The position numbers and the translations under genes were made by a program. The notes under the pieces were generated by a model, which was given only the letters and a program-made list of their open reading frames with translations, was not told the DNA's origin and made no database searches. Shown here one piece after another: positions 44,020 through 53,413 of a DNA stretch of 64,000 bases. The stretch is from Chitinophagaceae bacterium (lineage in GTDB: Bacteria; Bacteroidota; Bacteroidia; Chitinophagales; Chitinophagaceae), in the NCBI GenBank assembly GCA_016786885.1, contig JAEUVO010000057.1, positions 1 to 64,000 of the forward strand, read 5' to 3'. Each line of letters opens with the position of its first letter. The first letter of the stretch is position 1.

Positions 44020-44387
44020 TTTTGCTGGTTTTGCTGTTTCTTAATTTGTTTGAGAAGGCTTTCAAGCTCTTCGACAGAAATATTGTTCTCTTTAACTAAA
44101 TAGGAGACCACATTGCTGAATGAGCCTTCAAAATAGTTTTTGGCCAGTTGCTTTATGCTCTTGCCAGAATATTCCTGTTTGGATATGCGAGGTGAATAGC
44201 GATGTTGTCTTCCCAACACTTCTACGGCCACGAATTCTTTTTCTGTCAATATTTTTAAAAGGGTGGCTACTGTATTCTGATGTGGCTTGGGTGCTGGCAT
44301 TGCATCTACAATATCTCTCAGGAAAGCTTTATCCAGTTTCCATAGCACTTGCATGATTTGTTCTTCTGCTTTGGTAAGGGGTTTCAT
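44016..44387 (-). CDS. BlaI/MecI/CopY family transcriptional repressor
   Basis: 123 residues. The wHTH of the family: LTKAEEQIMQVLWKLDKAFL (residues 4-23), NTVATLLKILTEKEFVAVEV and the dimerisation helix PRISKQEYSGKSIKQLAKNY. BlaI proteins repress penicillin-resistance genes and are inactivated when a BlaR1-type M56 protease cleaves them. Here the M56 partner overlaps its end by 4 bp, the classic pairing. A palindromic operator lies just upstream. Confidence 0.93.
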   Translation of the reverse strand: MKPLTKAEEQIMQVLWKLDKAFLRDIVDAMPAPKPHQNTVATLLKILTEKEFVAVEVLGRQHRYSPRISKQEYSGKSIKQLAKNYFEGSFSNVVSYLVKENNISVEELESLLKQIKKQQNQQK

Positions 44388-44423
44388 TTTTCAGATATTA
44401 TGTAATCGAAGCTAAAACTATTT

Positions 44424-44451
44424 TTTTAGTTAAACAACTAAAAATTTAGTT
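44424..44451. promoter_or_regulatory. Palindromic BlaI-type operator between blaI and ftsE
   Basis: TTTTAGTT-AAAC-AACTAAAA (44424-44443), a perfect 8-bp inverted repeat, overlaps a second perfect palindrome AACTAAA-AA-TTTAGTT (44436-44451). Three AGTT half-sites in a row suggest more than one repressor dimer. The site lies in the 126-bp gap between the divergent blaI and ftsE genes, so either or both may be controlled. Confidence 0.75.
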
Positions 44452-44513
44452 AAAGTAAATTTTTCTGTTTTTTCAGGCTCAGTTTGCTTTATTTTGCACC
44501 AAACCCATAAATA

Positions 44514-45203
44514 ATGTCCGAGCCAATCATTGAATTGAAGAATGTAAATATTTACCAGGGCAATAATCTCATTTTACAGGATGTAAACCTCACCGTTAAT
44601 AAAGGAGAGTTTGTTTATCTGGTAGGCAAGACCGGCACCGGTAAATCAAGTCTTTTGAAAACCTTATACGGGGAGCTGGAATTAAAAGAAGGAGAAGCGA
44701 CTGTAGCCGGGTTTAACCTGCGGGGCCTTGATTGGAAAAAAGTACCCTACCTGCGCCGTAATCTTGGAGTGGTGTTCCAGGATTTTCAGCTGCTTACCGA
44801 CCGTAATGTAAATGATAACCTGAAATTCGTTTTAAGGGCTACAGGCTGGACAGACGAAAAACTTATGAATGAAAAAATTGCTGATGTTCTTGATAAAGTA
44901 GGGTTGCGGTCAAAAGGCTTCAAAATGCCTTTTGAATTGAGCGGTGGGGAACAACAACGTATTGATATCGCAAGAGCCTTGTTGAATTCCCCCAAGCTCA
45001 TACTGGCCGATGAGCCTACCGGTAATCTTGATCCTGAAACATCAGACGAGATCATGAACCTGATCTTCCAGATTTCCAGGGATTATAATACGGCTGTAGT
45101 AATGGCATCTCATGATTATATTGTGGTACAAAAATTCCCTGCCCGTATGATAAGAACTGAAAGAGGCAGAGTAATTGATAATGCTACCATAAATATTGAA
45201 TAA
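44514..45203 (+). CDS. ftsE: Cell-division ABC ATPase FtsE
   Basis: 229 residues. Walker A GKTGTGKS (38-45), signature [16 protein letters not shown], Walker [13 protein letters not shown], and the H-loop region [13 protein letters not shown]-terminus [20 protein letters not shown] fits FtsE. FtsE partners FtsX to activate wall hydrolases at the division site; FtsX is not adjacent here. The last 20 bp overlap the convergent glycosyltransferase gene. Next door is a protein that carries an amidase, which is suggestive since FtsEX controls amidases elsewhere. Confidence 0.85.
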   Translation: MSEPIIELKNVNIYQGNNLILQDVNLTVNKGEFVYLVGKTGTGKSSLLKTLYGELELKEGEATVAGFNLRGLDWKKVPYLRRNLGVVFQDFQLLTDRNVNDNLKFVLRATGWTDEKLMNEKIADVLDKVGLRSKGFKMPFELSGGEQQRIDIARALLNSPKLILADEPTGNLDPETSDEIMNLIFQISRDYNTAVVMASHDYIVVQKFPARMIRTERGRVIDNATINIE

Positions 45204-46305
45204 GCTGCCTGGCATTCATTTCATTGTTGAACGTGTTAGCCAGTAAATTTTCCCTTAATCTTTTTTCGTCTTCTGTAAAGGGCTGATGGTTCAATTGCAT
45301 AATAATCGACGCAATGGCATTGGCAGTTGTACCTGTGTGACAGGCAGCTTCCAGGCCGGTATCTCTTATCATTTGTTCGTTTACAACACAATGTCTTCCT
45401 TCAAAAAGAGCATGCAGTAGTTTCAGCTTTATCCCGGTATTACTAAAGGCAGGAAGTATATTGATATGAGCTTTCTTAACAAGATCATTTATTTCCGAAG
45501 CTGACGGGTTTGCTACCAGGCATGTATGCTGGCAGAGATGAGCCAGCTTCGTTAATCTCCTGGAAGGGTCTTTACCTGCAATCACAAAAGGTATTTTTAT
45601 TTTTGAAAATACCTTTGTAAGCAGCCATATTGCAGCTTTCTCGTTCTCTGCCACAGAAAGATTGCCATGATAAAGGCAAAAGTTGCCTATACCTTCAGGA
45701 GAATTCACAGTTTTGAAAGGAGCAAATGCGGGAAGAAAGAAACTGTTTATCAAACCTGCAGTTTTGAAATGGTACTCATCTTTTTTTGTGATGCAGGCAT
45801 AAAAGCAATTCTTTGGTAACCCGGATTCATATTTTTTGAGCAGGTGACTCTCGAACTTGTAGTACACTTTTTTTAGAATATTGGATGTGGCTGCGGCTAA
45901 ATGCCTGTAGTAATCGGTTTCATTATTATGTAGCCTTACTACAATTTTTCTGTTACCCTTATTTATATCAGTTAACATGCCGGTACAATGTACCCCTTCC
46001 AGCAGAACAGGATAGTCATCCTGTTGCAGATTTTTGATCAGTTCTGTGCTTATCCGGGAAGAAACGATATAAGGAATAGAAAAAGAAAATCCTTGATGTC
46101 CTGTCTTTCTCTCATAGACATGTATTGTCTCGCAATACTGATTCAGTTCATTAGGATTTCCTCTTCTGCCATAGGAAAAATAATGAAGATGAATCCTGAT
46201 CCCGGCTCTGTGTAAAGCTTCTATCCTGTAAAGCATATCAATGGCGCCTCCATAATCAGCAGGCCAGGGTACATCAAAACAGACAATATGTAAATGCCGG
46301 GTCAA
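45184..46305 (-). CDS. Glycosyltransferase (GT4-like)
   Basis: 373 residues. GT-B start with an N-terminal Rossmann (HIVCFDVPWPADYGGAIDML, Asp-Tyr-Gly-Gly of GT4), and a C-terminal donor-binding domain with NFCLYHGNLSVAENEKA and LPAFSNTGIKLKLLHALFEG, the glycogen-synthase-like nucleotide-sugar loop. Start overlaps the next glycosyltransferase by 4 bp, so they form an operon. Substrate unknown; cytoplasmic peripheral. Confidence 0.83.
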   Translation of the reverse strand: MTRHLHIVCFDVPWPADYGGAIDMLYRIEALHRAGIRIHLHYFSYGRRGNPNELNQYCETIHVYERKTGHQGFSFSIPYIVSSRISTELIKNLQQDDYPVLLEGVHCTGMLTDINKGNRKIVVRLHNNETDYYRHLAAATSNILKKVYYKFESHLLKKYESGLPKNCFYACITKKDEYHFKTAGLINSFFLPAFAPFKTVNSPEGIGNFCLYHGNLSVAENEKAAIWLLTKVFSKIKIPFVIAGKDPSRRLTKLAHLCQHTCLVANPSASEINDLVKKAHINILPAFSNTGIKLKLLHALFEGRHCVVNEQMIRDTGLEAACHTGTTANAIASIIMQLNHQPFTEDEKRLRENLLANTFNNEMNARQLIQYLW

Positions 46306-47393
46306 ACAGTAAATATTGATTGATAAAGGGCTATTAACTTTTTTTCTTCCTGCTGCCAGTTCAATTCTTCCCTGGCTTTAAGACAATTTTGTTTCAATCT
46401 TTTGTATAAAACATCATTGGCCAGTAAATTGTTGATGGCTTCCGCAATTCTTTTTGGGTCGAGGGTCTCAATAAGCACCGCCACTTCAAATTGGCCGTTT
46501 ATTTTTTTGTATTCAGGGTAATCAACTGTTACCTGAGGCAATGTTGCATGGATATAATCAAAAAACTTATTTGGCAAAGCCAGGTATTGATTTAATCCTT
46601 CTTTTTCAGGAATCGCTACACCAATATATGCCTGTTGGGCGATAATAAATAAAGAGGAAGGAGGCAACATGCCTTTTAGTTCAATTTTATCCTGTAACTG
46701 GTATTTTTCGATCAGTTTTCTTAGTTGGGGCATAAAATTGCCGTCACCACAAATCACCAGCCGGCTATTTACCCACTGCATAGCAGGTATAAGGTATTCA
46801 AAACCCCTTGCTTCATTAACAGCACCCTGGTATAAAATAAATCTTTCAGTTGTTGATACAACAGAAAGTTTCTCTAATACCGGTACATTTCGAATAGTAG
46901 CATAGTTTACCCCATATCGTCGTTGAAATTCTGCTGCAATGCTGTCGCTTACGGTGTAGCCATATTGAAATTTCGGCACCGCTTTCTTTTCAATCCTCAG
47001 CCATGCTTTTTGTATACCGGGCCGGCTGATCACTTCTTTTAATTCTGAAAATAATTCATGTGCATCATAGATACGAGGGATTTTTTTCCAATTAGAAATA
47101 TACAGGCAAGGGAGTATTGTATCAAGGTCTATGGCGCAAATAGCATCCATCTTCTTAAGTAATAAAAAAAAGAAGAGGCGAATATTATATTCAGCATAGA
47201 ACAATTTCCCTTTGGAAAACCAGCAACTGATTCTCTTTTGTGCAAAAGTTTTTGATATCAGTGGGGGAGAAGAGTGAAGTTTTCTTCCCACTAATGTAAC
47301 TGCATAGCCATTTGCTGCCAGGGAAGTGCAGATCCGGTGCATCCGTTGGTCGTACGTAAGATCATTCGTAACTGTAAAATAAATCCGTTTCAA
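46302..47393 (-). CDS. Glycosyltransferase family 4
   Basis: 363 residues. N-terminus IYFTVTNDLTYDQRMHRICT, central FILYQGAVNEARGFEYLI, ending with VAIPEKEGLNQYLALPNKFF (the conserved donor-loop E-x7-E). Typical GT4. Its stop overlaps the other glycosyltransferase by 4 bp. Together they probably add sugars to a lipid-linked chain; there is no polymerase or flippase nearby. Confidence 0.85.
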   Translation of the reverse strand: MKRIYFTVTNDLTYDQRMHRICTSLAANGYAVTLVGRKLHSSPPLISKTFAQKRISCWFSKGKLFYAEYNIRLFFFLLLKKMDAICAIDLDTILPCLYISNWKKIPRIYDAHELFSELKEVISRPGIQKAWLRIEKKAVPKFQYGYTVSDSIAAEFQRRYGVNYATIRNVPVLEKLSVVSTTERFILYQGAVNEARGFEYLIPAMQWVNSRLVICGDGNFMPQLRKLIEKYQLQDKIELKGMLPPSSLFIIAQQAYIGVAIPEKEGLNQYLALPNKFFDYIHATLPQVTVDYPEYKKINGQFEVAVLIETLDPKRIAEAINNLLANDVLYKRLKQNCLKAREELNWQQEEKKLIALYQSIFTV

Positions 47394-47420
47394 AAAAGCT
47401 GCTGATAGAGTTAAAAGAAA

Positions 47421-47455
47421 AGGTTTTGCAAATATGCAAAACCTTCTCTACTTAA
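47421..47455 (-). terminator. Terminator after the receptor-like protein gene cluster
   Basis: AAGGTTTTGC-AAATAT-GCAAAACCTT, a perfect 10-bp stem, with TTTTCTTTT on the minus strand. It sits downstream of the outer-membrane receptor? No: it lies between that gene's end (47480) and the glycosyltransferase start (47393), ending the receptor transcript. Confidence 0.8.
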
Positions 47456-47479
47456 ACGATTTATTAATTTACAGCTTAT

Positions 47480-50131
47480 TTATTGCCCCATATTCATGTT
47501 TTCTGTACCATCGCCCTGGTTTTTATTGTTCTTCCGTTTAAAAAGATTTGGATCAAACTTACCAAACCGCCAGTTAAAATTGAGACGCAAAATCTGTGGG
47601 TCACGACGACGAAATACTTCCTGCACGAAGTAAGCAGATTCAGAATAAATATTCTGGCGACGGGTTCTGAATATATCATTCACATTAAGAGATAAAGAAG
47701 CTTGTTTGTTTTTTAAAAACTCAAAACGAATACCTGCATCTACATAATAGTTGGCTTTTACATACCCCTGTGAAGCACTGGCCTGGCCAAACATGCCGCC
47801 GCCTCCACCAAACATTCCACCCCCACGACCTCCACCACCACCACTGCTTCCGCTACCGCCGGGAGGCAGGATTGTTTTAGACTGATACTCTCCGGAGAGT
47901 TGTAAACTGAAATTCTTTGGTAATTTAAATGTGTTATTAAGTTTACCAAACCAGCTGGCAAATTGGTCCTGTTCTGGCTGAGTTGGATCATCCAGGTTTA
48001 TTTTGGAGGTAAAAAGATTCAGGTTAGTAGTCATATCCCACCACTTGGTCATTTTATTTTTTGAAACCAGTTCAAGCCCTGTTACATAACTGGAGCTTGC
48101 GTTGATATAAGTGTTTACCAGCATGTCCTTTCCATTGGAGGCATTGATTTCTTTTTCCTGGTAACGGGTTATCAGGTCTGTGGTGTTTTTATAATAAGCT
48201 GAGGCAATGAAGTTATCCTTGTTTTTAAATGTTTTTTGATAAGATAATTCCAGTGAGTTAGTGAATTCCGGGCTCAGGTTTGGATTACCACGGCTGATAT
48301 TCAGTGAATCTGAATAATCAGTAAACGGGTACAACTGGAAGAAATTAGGACGATTGATCTTCCTGGAATAATTTAATTGCAGATCCTGATTGTTCTTCAA
48401 TTTCTGAGTCAGGAAAACACTCGGGAATAAACTTACGGGAAACTTTATATTAAAAGCCTGGTCCTTATCAGGAAGAATTCCCTCATAATCTGAACTTTCA
48501 ACCCTTAGACCTAATTGGTAACCAAAATCTTTAATCTGGTTTGAATATGTTGTATACGCAGCATAAATATTATCAGTACTGGTATAGTTTACTGATAACA
48601 GCGGATCATACACAAGCGACCCGGCGGAGTTAACGACAAAAAAATCGTTCCTGTTATCAACAGTTCTGAACTGGGCTCTTAATCCCATTTCGAGTTTTGA
48701 TTTTTCGGTAATAGGTTTTGTATAGTCTGTTTGTATAACAATATTATCATTGCTTCCACTTCCGTTCTGTTGCTGTTTGAATGAACTGAGAAATGTATTG
48801 CCGGGTATTTTATAATAATCAGTTGAAACAAGGTTCAGGTTAGTGTTCTTACTTTTATTGTAGGTAACATCTGCCGTTAATTCTTCTCCTTGTTTGGGGA
48901 AAAGGTGTTTAAAGCTTAGCATAGCACCGGCATTATTAAACTTGTTGTTGCTGTTTGAAAGGCGTTCACTGAAAGAGGAAGTCACAGTACTGTATAGTGA
49001 ATCAATCAAAATATCACTTTCAGAGGTTGGTTTAAATCTTCCCTGTCCAATGTTCCCGGTAATGGAAAGAGTGTTCCTGTTATCAAGAAAAAAATCAAAT
49101 CCTGATCTGAGAAACATAAACGTTCCTTTTGATATACTGCGATCTGTCTGGTGTAAAAAGGTATTAGGTGTACCAATAAGTGTGGTCCGGTCTGTAGTGC
49201 CTGTACTGATCGACTTACGCTGGTTCATATTGGCATTTACAAAGAAGTTCACTTTATCCTGCCGTATATTGATATCTCCGCCAAAACCAAGCCTGCCACG
49301 GGAATCCAAATTGGTTCGGATACTTCCGCTATAGCCCACTCTTTTATTTTTCTTCAGCACAACATTCAGTATTCCTGCGGTGCCACCAGATGCATCAAAC
49401 TTAGCAGAAGGGTTTGTGATTATTTCCACACTTTCAATTGCATCCGCGGGGATCTGGTCAAGGCTCATATTCGTCGGACGACCATCCACAAATATCTGGG
49501 GAGAGTTATTGCGCATAGTTACATTTCCATCAATATCTACATTAATAGATGGCACATTGCGCATTACGTCCACGGCTGTTCCTCCAGCAGAAACGAGGTT
49601 TTTGTCTACATTAAATACTTTACGATCAATACCAAGCCTTAAGCCCGGGTTGGAGGAAGTCACAGTTACATTATCCAGTACTTTATCTTCAATATCAACT
49701 TTTATATTACCAAGATCTTTATCCAAAGCACTCATCATGGTGGTCATATCTCCGTTATTCCCGCCATTTGGCTTCAGATCAAAAGAAACATTTTGTTCAT
49801 AAGGTTTGAAACCAACCACTGTTACCTGTAATTTATATTGCCCAAAGGCCGGAATATTTTCGAGACGAAATTCGCCGTTTGTTTTTGTTAACATTCCTGC
49901 TACAACAACATCTTTCCTTTTCTTAGTAGCTGAGTCAAACCTGTTTTGCAAGAGCTGTACAGAAGCATACTCAATTGGTTTGAGCGACTTCGCTTCGATC
50001 AGCTTTCCATAAAATGAGCCTGCCATTTGTGAACGGCCTCCTGCAGGTCTGTTACCACCGCCTGAGGGCACTTGTGCAGATGTGTAACAAGTGATTAATA
50101 ATGAGGATAATAGAATAATGATATTTCTCAT
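47480..50131 (-). CDS. Outer-membrane TonB-dependent-type receptor (OMP_b-brl_3-like)
   Basis: 883 residues. Signal peptide (IIILLSSLLITCYTSAQ), a carboxypeptidase-regulatory-like domain at about 40-125 (SFYGKLIEAKSLKPIEYASV), a plug (VDGRPTNMSLDQIPADAIES) and a C-terminal 22-strand-type barrel ending in FNWRFGKFDP followed by a polar tail. Without a SusD partner, it fits the OMP_b-brl_3 family rather than SusC. A long Gly/Ser stretch (about residues 750-785) interrupts the barrel. Substrate unknown. Confidence 0.85.
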   Translation of the reverse strand: MRNIIILLSSLLITCYTSAQVPSGGGNRPAGGRSQMAGSFYGKLIEAKSLKPIEYASVQLLQNRFDSATKKRKDVVVAGMLTKTNGEFRLENIPAFGQYKLQVTVVGFKPYEQNVSFDLKPNGGNNGDMTTMMSALDKDLGNIKVDIEDKVLDNVTVTSSNPGLRLGIDRKVFNVDKNLVSAGGTAVDVMRNVPSINVDIDGNVTMRNNSPQIFVDGRPTNMSLDQIPADAIESVEIITNPSAKFDASGGTAGILNVVLKKNKRVGYSGSIRTNLDSRGRLGFGGDINIRQDKVNFFVNANMNQRKSISTGTTDRTTLIGTPNTFLHQTDRSISKGTFMFLRSGFDFFLDNRNTLSITGNIGQGRFKPTSESDILIDSLYSTVTSSFSERLSNSNNKFNNAGAMLSFKHLFPKQGEELTADVTYNKSKNTNLNLVSTDYYKIPGNTFLSSFKQQQNGSGSNDNIVIQTDYTKPITEKSKLEMGLRAQFRTVDNRNDFFVVNSAGSLVYDPLLSVNYTSTDNIYAAYTTYSNQIKDFGYQLGLRVESSDYEGILPDKDQAFNIKFPVSLFPSVFLTQKLKNNQDLQLNYSRKINRPNFFQLYPFTDYSDSLNISRGNPNLSPEFTNSLELSYQKTFKNKDNFIASAYYKNTTDLITRYQEKEINASNGKDMLVNTYINASSSYVTGLELVSKNKMTKWWDMTTNLNLFTSKINLDDPTQPEQDQFASWFGKLNNTFKLPKNFSLQLSGEYQSKTILPPGGSGSSGGGGGRGGGMFGGGGGMFGQASASQGYVKANYYVDAGIRFEFLKNKQASLSLNVNDIFRTRRQNIYSESAYFVQEVFRRRDPQILRLNFNWRFGKFDPNLFKRKNNKNQGDGTENMNMGQ

Positions 50132-50258
50132 TTTATTGATTTGATAGTTAGACGCTCAAAGCTGTCTGAACTTGCTGACTTTTTTATGACAACTTGATGA
50201 ATGGCTTAAAGACAATTATAAAAGGAGAAAGTTCAGGGTGTTGGCGATTTGGATAGCA

Positions 50259-50864
50259 TCAGGTGGTGAGTTCGGTGATCAAAACCTGCACCAAACCAAT
50301 GATGAAACCAATTACCGCCCCGATAATTTCGACAAACCTGAATTCTTTTGACATGATCTGGTAAAGTACTTCTTCCAGTTTGTCTGAAGAGAATCCTGCC
50401 ACCTTTTGAATTACGATATGCTCAAGATCCAGTTCAGTTTTCAGGTTAGCAGCATATTGTTTCATTACTATCGGAAATAGAGATTCTATTTCCGTCATAA
50501 ATGCACCCTTCAATTTACTTATAGTTTTATCTCCGATAAACATGCTGATGACAGGCATTTCAATGCTTAACCTGTTGCGCAGAAAATCATCAACATGGTT
50601 TTCTATCAGCGGCATTATTTTTTTCAGATTTTCAGGACTGCTTATTTTTTGCTCGATATCTTCAAAAGAAAGGAATTCGGCACTTACCAGCTTACCCAGT
50701 TTTTCGGCAAACTGTTGTTGTCTTTTTGGAAATATACCATGAAAAGTAATCCCCAATATTCTTTTGGGCTCTCTTGGATGAAAAAGCATTTTAATGGCTA
50801 CCCAGTTGGTAACCCAGCCGATAAATGCGGAAATAACAGGAATAATAAATAACCAGTAGTTCAT
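50259..50864 (-). CDS. DUF445 family membrane protein
   Basis: 201 residues. TM at the N-terminus (MNYWLFIIPVISAFIGWVTN) and C-terminus (EIIGAVIGFIIGLVQVLITE), with the conserved WVTNWVAIKMLFHPREPKRI and GIFPKRQQQFAEKLGKLVS segments of DUF445. Between lies a helical cytoplasmic part. It belongs to the YheB/DUF445 family, whose function is unclear but which is sometimes linked to envelope integrity. The tRNA-His gene lies upstream on the same strand. Confidence 0.8.
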   Translation of the reverse strand: MNYWLFIIPVISAFIGWVTNWVAIKMLFHPREPKRILGITFHGIFPKRQQQFAEKLGKLVSAEFLSFEDIEQKISSPENLKKIMPLIENHVDDFLRNRLSIEMPVISMFIGDKTISKLKGAFMTEIESLFPIVMKQYAANLKTELDLEHIVIQKVAGFSSDKLEEVLYQIMSKEFRFVEIIGAVIGFIIGLVQVLITELTT

Positions 50865-50880
50865 AAAATCTATAAAATGA

Positions 50881-50911
50881 GACCCCGTCTCTTATGAAAC
50901 GGGGTCTTTTT
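50881..50911. terminator. Bidirectional hairpin downstream of tRNA-His
   Basis: GACCCCGT ... ACGGGGTC followed by TTTTT on the + strand. On the minus strand it lies just past the tRNA and can end that transcript. Confidence 0.7.
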
Positions 50912-50912
50912 G

Positions 50913-50987
50913 GGTGGCTAACCGGGTTCGAACCGGCGACCCTCAGAACCACAATCTGATGCTCTAACCAGCTGAGCTATAACCACC
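50913..50987 (-). tRNA. tRNA-His (anticodon GTG)
   Basis: 75 nt on the minus strand, fully foldable: acceptor GTGGTTA with TAGCCAC, D-arm GCTC, anticodon loop TTGTGGT in stem CAGAT/GTCTG-type pairing, and the T-arm GGTTCGAACC. A genomically encoded extra G at position -1 faces C73, the identity pair of tRNA-His. The 3' CCA is not encoded. Confidence 0.95.
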
Positions 50988-51156
50988 ATTTTGAGGCTGC
51001 AAAAATAAGTAAAATGCATTTTTGTAAAAAATAAAAGAACGTATTATTTCGATAAAGCAGGCGCAACAACGAAAGTTTACTAATTCAGTACCTCAACCAT
51101 TCATCAAAAACCATTGTTAAAAGCCTGTAAAAGCAAGAAAAACAGGCTTTTTGCGT

Positions 51157-51164
51157 TATTTTTG
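51157..51164 (+). promoter_or_regulatory. Bacteroidota-type -7 box at the S41 protease start
   Basis: TATTTTTG fits TAnnTTTG and ends only 5 bp before the first ATG (51170). This favours an internal start (51194 or 51200) or a leaderless message. Confidence 0.4.
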
Positions 51165-51169
51165 ATACT

Positions 51170-53350
51170 ATGTCCAATACATTTAAATACCTCATGAATA
51201 TGAAAAGACTTCCAATTGTGATATTGATGATAGTGGCGGCTTCTTTCCTTGCCTTCAAAACATTGGGTAAAGGAAACAATACTCCTCCCGGCAACTATGA
51301 AAAGATCATGAAACTAGTGGGAGAGATGTTGTCACACGGACATTACAGCCCCCAGGATATAAATGATGCCTTTTCCAAAAAAGTATTCAAGAAGTATATA
51401 ACTGAACTGGATGCTGATAAGAGTATTTTCTTCCAGAGTGATATCGAAACACTGAAAAAATTTGAAACAAAGATCGATGATGAAATAAAGGGTGCACCGG
51501 TTGAGTTTTCGCTGGCAACCGGCAAGATCTTTAATAAAAGGGCAGAGGAATCAGCTGCCATTATTAATTCAATCCTCTCAACTCCATTTGATTTCTCCGC
51601 CGATGAGGATGTACTGTTGGACACGGATAAGATCGGATTTGTAACCACAGCAGCCGAACAGAAGGACAGGTGGAGAAAGAAACTCAAGTTCATGACATTG
51701 GAGCGTTATGCTGATCTTTTAGATGTCAGGGAAAAGAATAAAGGAAAAGAAGGGTTTGTGGTGAAAACAGATGAAGAGCTGGAGAAAGATGCCCGTGACA
51801 GGGTAAAGCGCATTATGGACAGGACATTTGAACGGTATCGCTTTAAGTTCAATGATGATGATAAGTTCAATATGTATGTGAATACGATCACTACTACAAT
51901 GGATCCGCATACAGAATTCTTCCCGCCGGTTGATAAAAGGTATTTTGATGAGGAAATGAGCGGCAGTTTTTTTGGTATTGGCGCTTCCTTGCAATATGAT
52001 GACGGGAATATTAAAATTGCCAGCATACTTACCGGAAGTCCTGCTTACAAATCAGGAGAATTACAGGCCGGTGATATTATTCAGAAAGTTGGCCAGGGAA
52101 AAGAAGAACCTGTTGATCTTACCGGTTACCTGGTTACAGATGCTGTAAAAGTGATCCGTGGTAAAAAAGGAACGGAAGTAAAATTAACCGTAAAGAAACT
52201 GGATGGAGGAATCAAGATCGTATCTCTTATTCGGGATAAAATAGTGCAGGACGAATCTTTTGCCCGCAGCGCCATTGTAAATGAGAACGGTTCAAAGATC
52301 GGCTACATTTTCCTGCCTGAGTTTTATGCCAACTTCGAAGATCCCAATGGTAACCGTTGCTATATCGATGTGGCCAAGGAAGTAAATAAACTGAAAGAAG
52401 AAAAAGTGGATGGCATTGTGATCGACCTGCGCAATAATGGAGGAGGCTCATTGTATGATGTGGTGCAAATGGCAGGATTATTTATAGAAGATGGCCCGAT
52501 AGTACAGGTAAAAGACAGGGATAACAAACCAAGTGTTTTGAAAGACAAGGACCGAAACGTTCTATATACTGGCCCATTGGCCGTGATGGTGAATGAATTC
52601 AGCGCATCAGCTTCTGAAATATTTGCAGCCGCTATACAGGATTATGGCCGTGGTGTGGTGATTGGAAGCACTTCTACGTATGGTAAAGGAACTGTTCAGC
52701 GAAATATTGGCCTCGATCCTGAAAACGGATTTTCTATGTCCAACTCTGACCTGGGAACAATAAAGTTGACATTGCAAAAATTCTACCGTATTAACGGGGG
52801 CTCCACACAGCTGAGAGGTGTTACATCAGATATTGTGTTGCCCGATAACCTCGAGCATCTGAAAGTAAGAGAGAAGGACAGTGATGATGCCTTACCATGG
52901 GATGAGATCACCAAAGCTGCTTACAAAACATGGGATGCAGGATACAGTCTTGAAACGATCAAACAACTCAGCAACCAACGACTGGAAAATGATCCTACAT
53001 TTAAACTGATCGCAGAAACAACAGAATGGTTGTCGAAGCAAAGTGAAAAGAAATATTCATTGCAATTAGATAAATACCGCAAAGAACAGGAACGCATAAA
53101 AGCCAGTGTAAAACAACTTGAATCACTGCTGAAATTAAAGGGACAACTGGATGTTTCAGCATTACCGCAAGAGGCAAACCGCTGGGCTGATGATAAACCC
53201 AAGCAGGAACGATTTGCACAATGGCTGAAAACACTTCAAAAAGATATCTATCTTGACCAGGCAGTAAAAGTGATGAACGATATCATTAGTCAGCAAAACC
53301 TTGTGAAAGGTAAGCCTGTTACTAACGAGCCTGCAAAAAAAGCTTTCTAA
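51170..53350 (+). CDS. Carboxy-terminal processing protease (S41, Tsp/Prc-like)
   Basis: 726 residues (716 if the ATG at 51200 is used). An N-terminal TM/signal (LPIVILMIVAASFLAFKTLG), a PDZ domain at about 250-340 (FGIGASLQYDDGNIKIASIL), then the S41 core with the nucleophile block SASASE (about 478-483) and the catalytic Lys in STYGKGTVQRNIG (about 506). A C-terminal helical extension (ERIKASVKQLESLLKLKGQL) matches the DUF3340-type tail of Tsp. It trims exported proteins in the periplasm. Confidence 0.93.
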   Translation: MSNTFKYLMNMKRLPIVILMIVAASFLAFKTLGKGNNTPPGNYEKIMKLVGEMLSHGHYSPQDINDAFSKKVFKKYITELDADKSIFFQSDIETLKKFETKIDDEIKGAPVEFSLATGKIFNKRAEESAAIINSILSTPFDFSADEDVLLDTDKIGFVTTAAEQKDRWRKKLKFMTLERYADLLDVREKNKGKEGFVVKTDEELEKDARDRVKRIMDRTFERYRFKFNDDDKFNMYVNTITTTMDPHTEFFPPVDKRYFDEEMSGSFFGIGASLQYDDGNIKIASILTGSPAYKSGELQAGDIIQKVGQGKEEPVDLTGYLVTDAVKVIRGKKGTEVKLTVKKLDGGIKIVSLIRDKIVQDESFARSAIVNENGSKIGYIFLPEFYANFEDPNGNRCYIDVAKEVNKLKEEKVDGIVIDLRNNGGGSLYDVVQMAGLFIEDGPIVQVKDRDNKPSVLKDKDRNVLYTGPLAVMVNEFSASASEIFAAAIQDYGRGVVIGSTSTYGKGTVQRNIGLDPENGFSMSNSDLGTIKLTLQKFYRINGGSTQLRGVTSDIVLPDNLEHLKVREKDSDDALPWDEITKAAYKTWDAGYSLETIKQLSNQRLENDPTFKLIAETTEWLSKQSEKKYSLQLDKYRKEQERIKASVKQLESLLKLKGQLDVSALPQEANRWADDKPKQERFAQWLKTLQKDIYLDQAVKVMNDIISQQNLVKGKPVTNEPAKKAF

Positions 53351-53370
53351 GAAGATAAATAACTAATAAA

Positions 53371-53399
53371 AAAGTCCTGCCAACCGGCAGGACTTTTTT
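53371..53399 (+). terminator. Terminator after the S41 protease gene
   Basis: GTCCTGCC-AACC-GGCAGGAC within AAA...TTT, followed by seven T. Confidence 0.9.
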
Positions 53400-53413
53400 A
53401 TTATAACAAGTTA

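Noticed and set aside
47480..50131. SusC-type nutrient receptor
   Set aside because: No SusD gene next to it and the shorter length fits OMP_b-brl_3 better.
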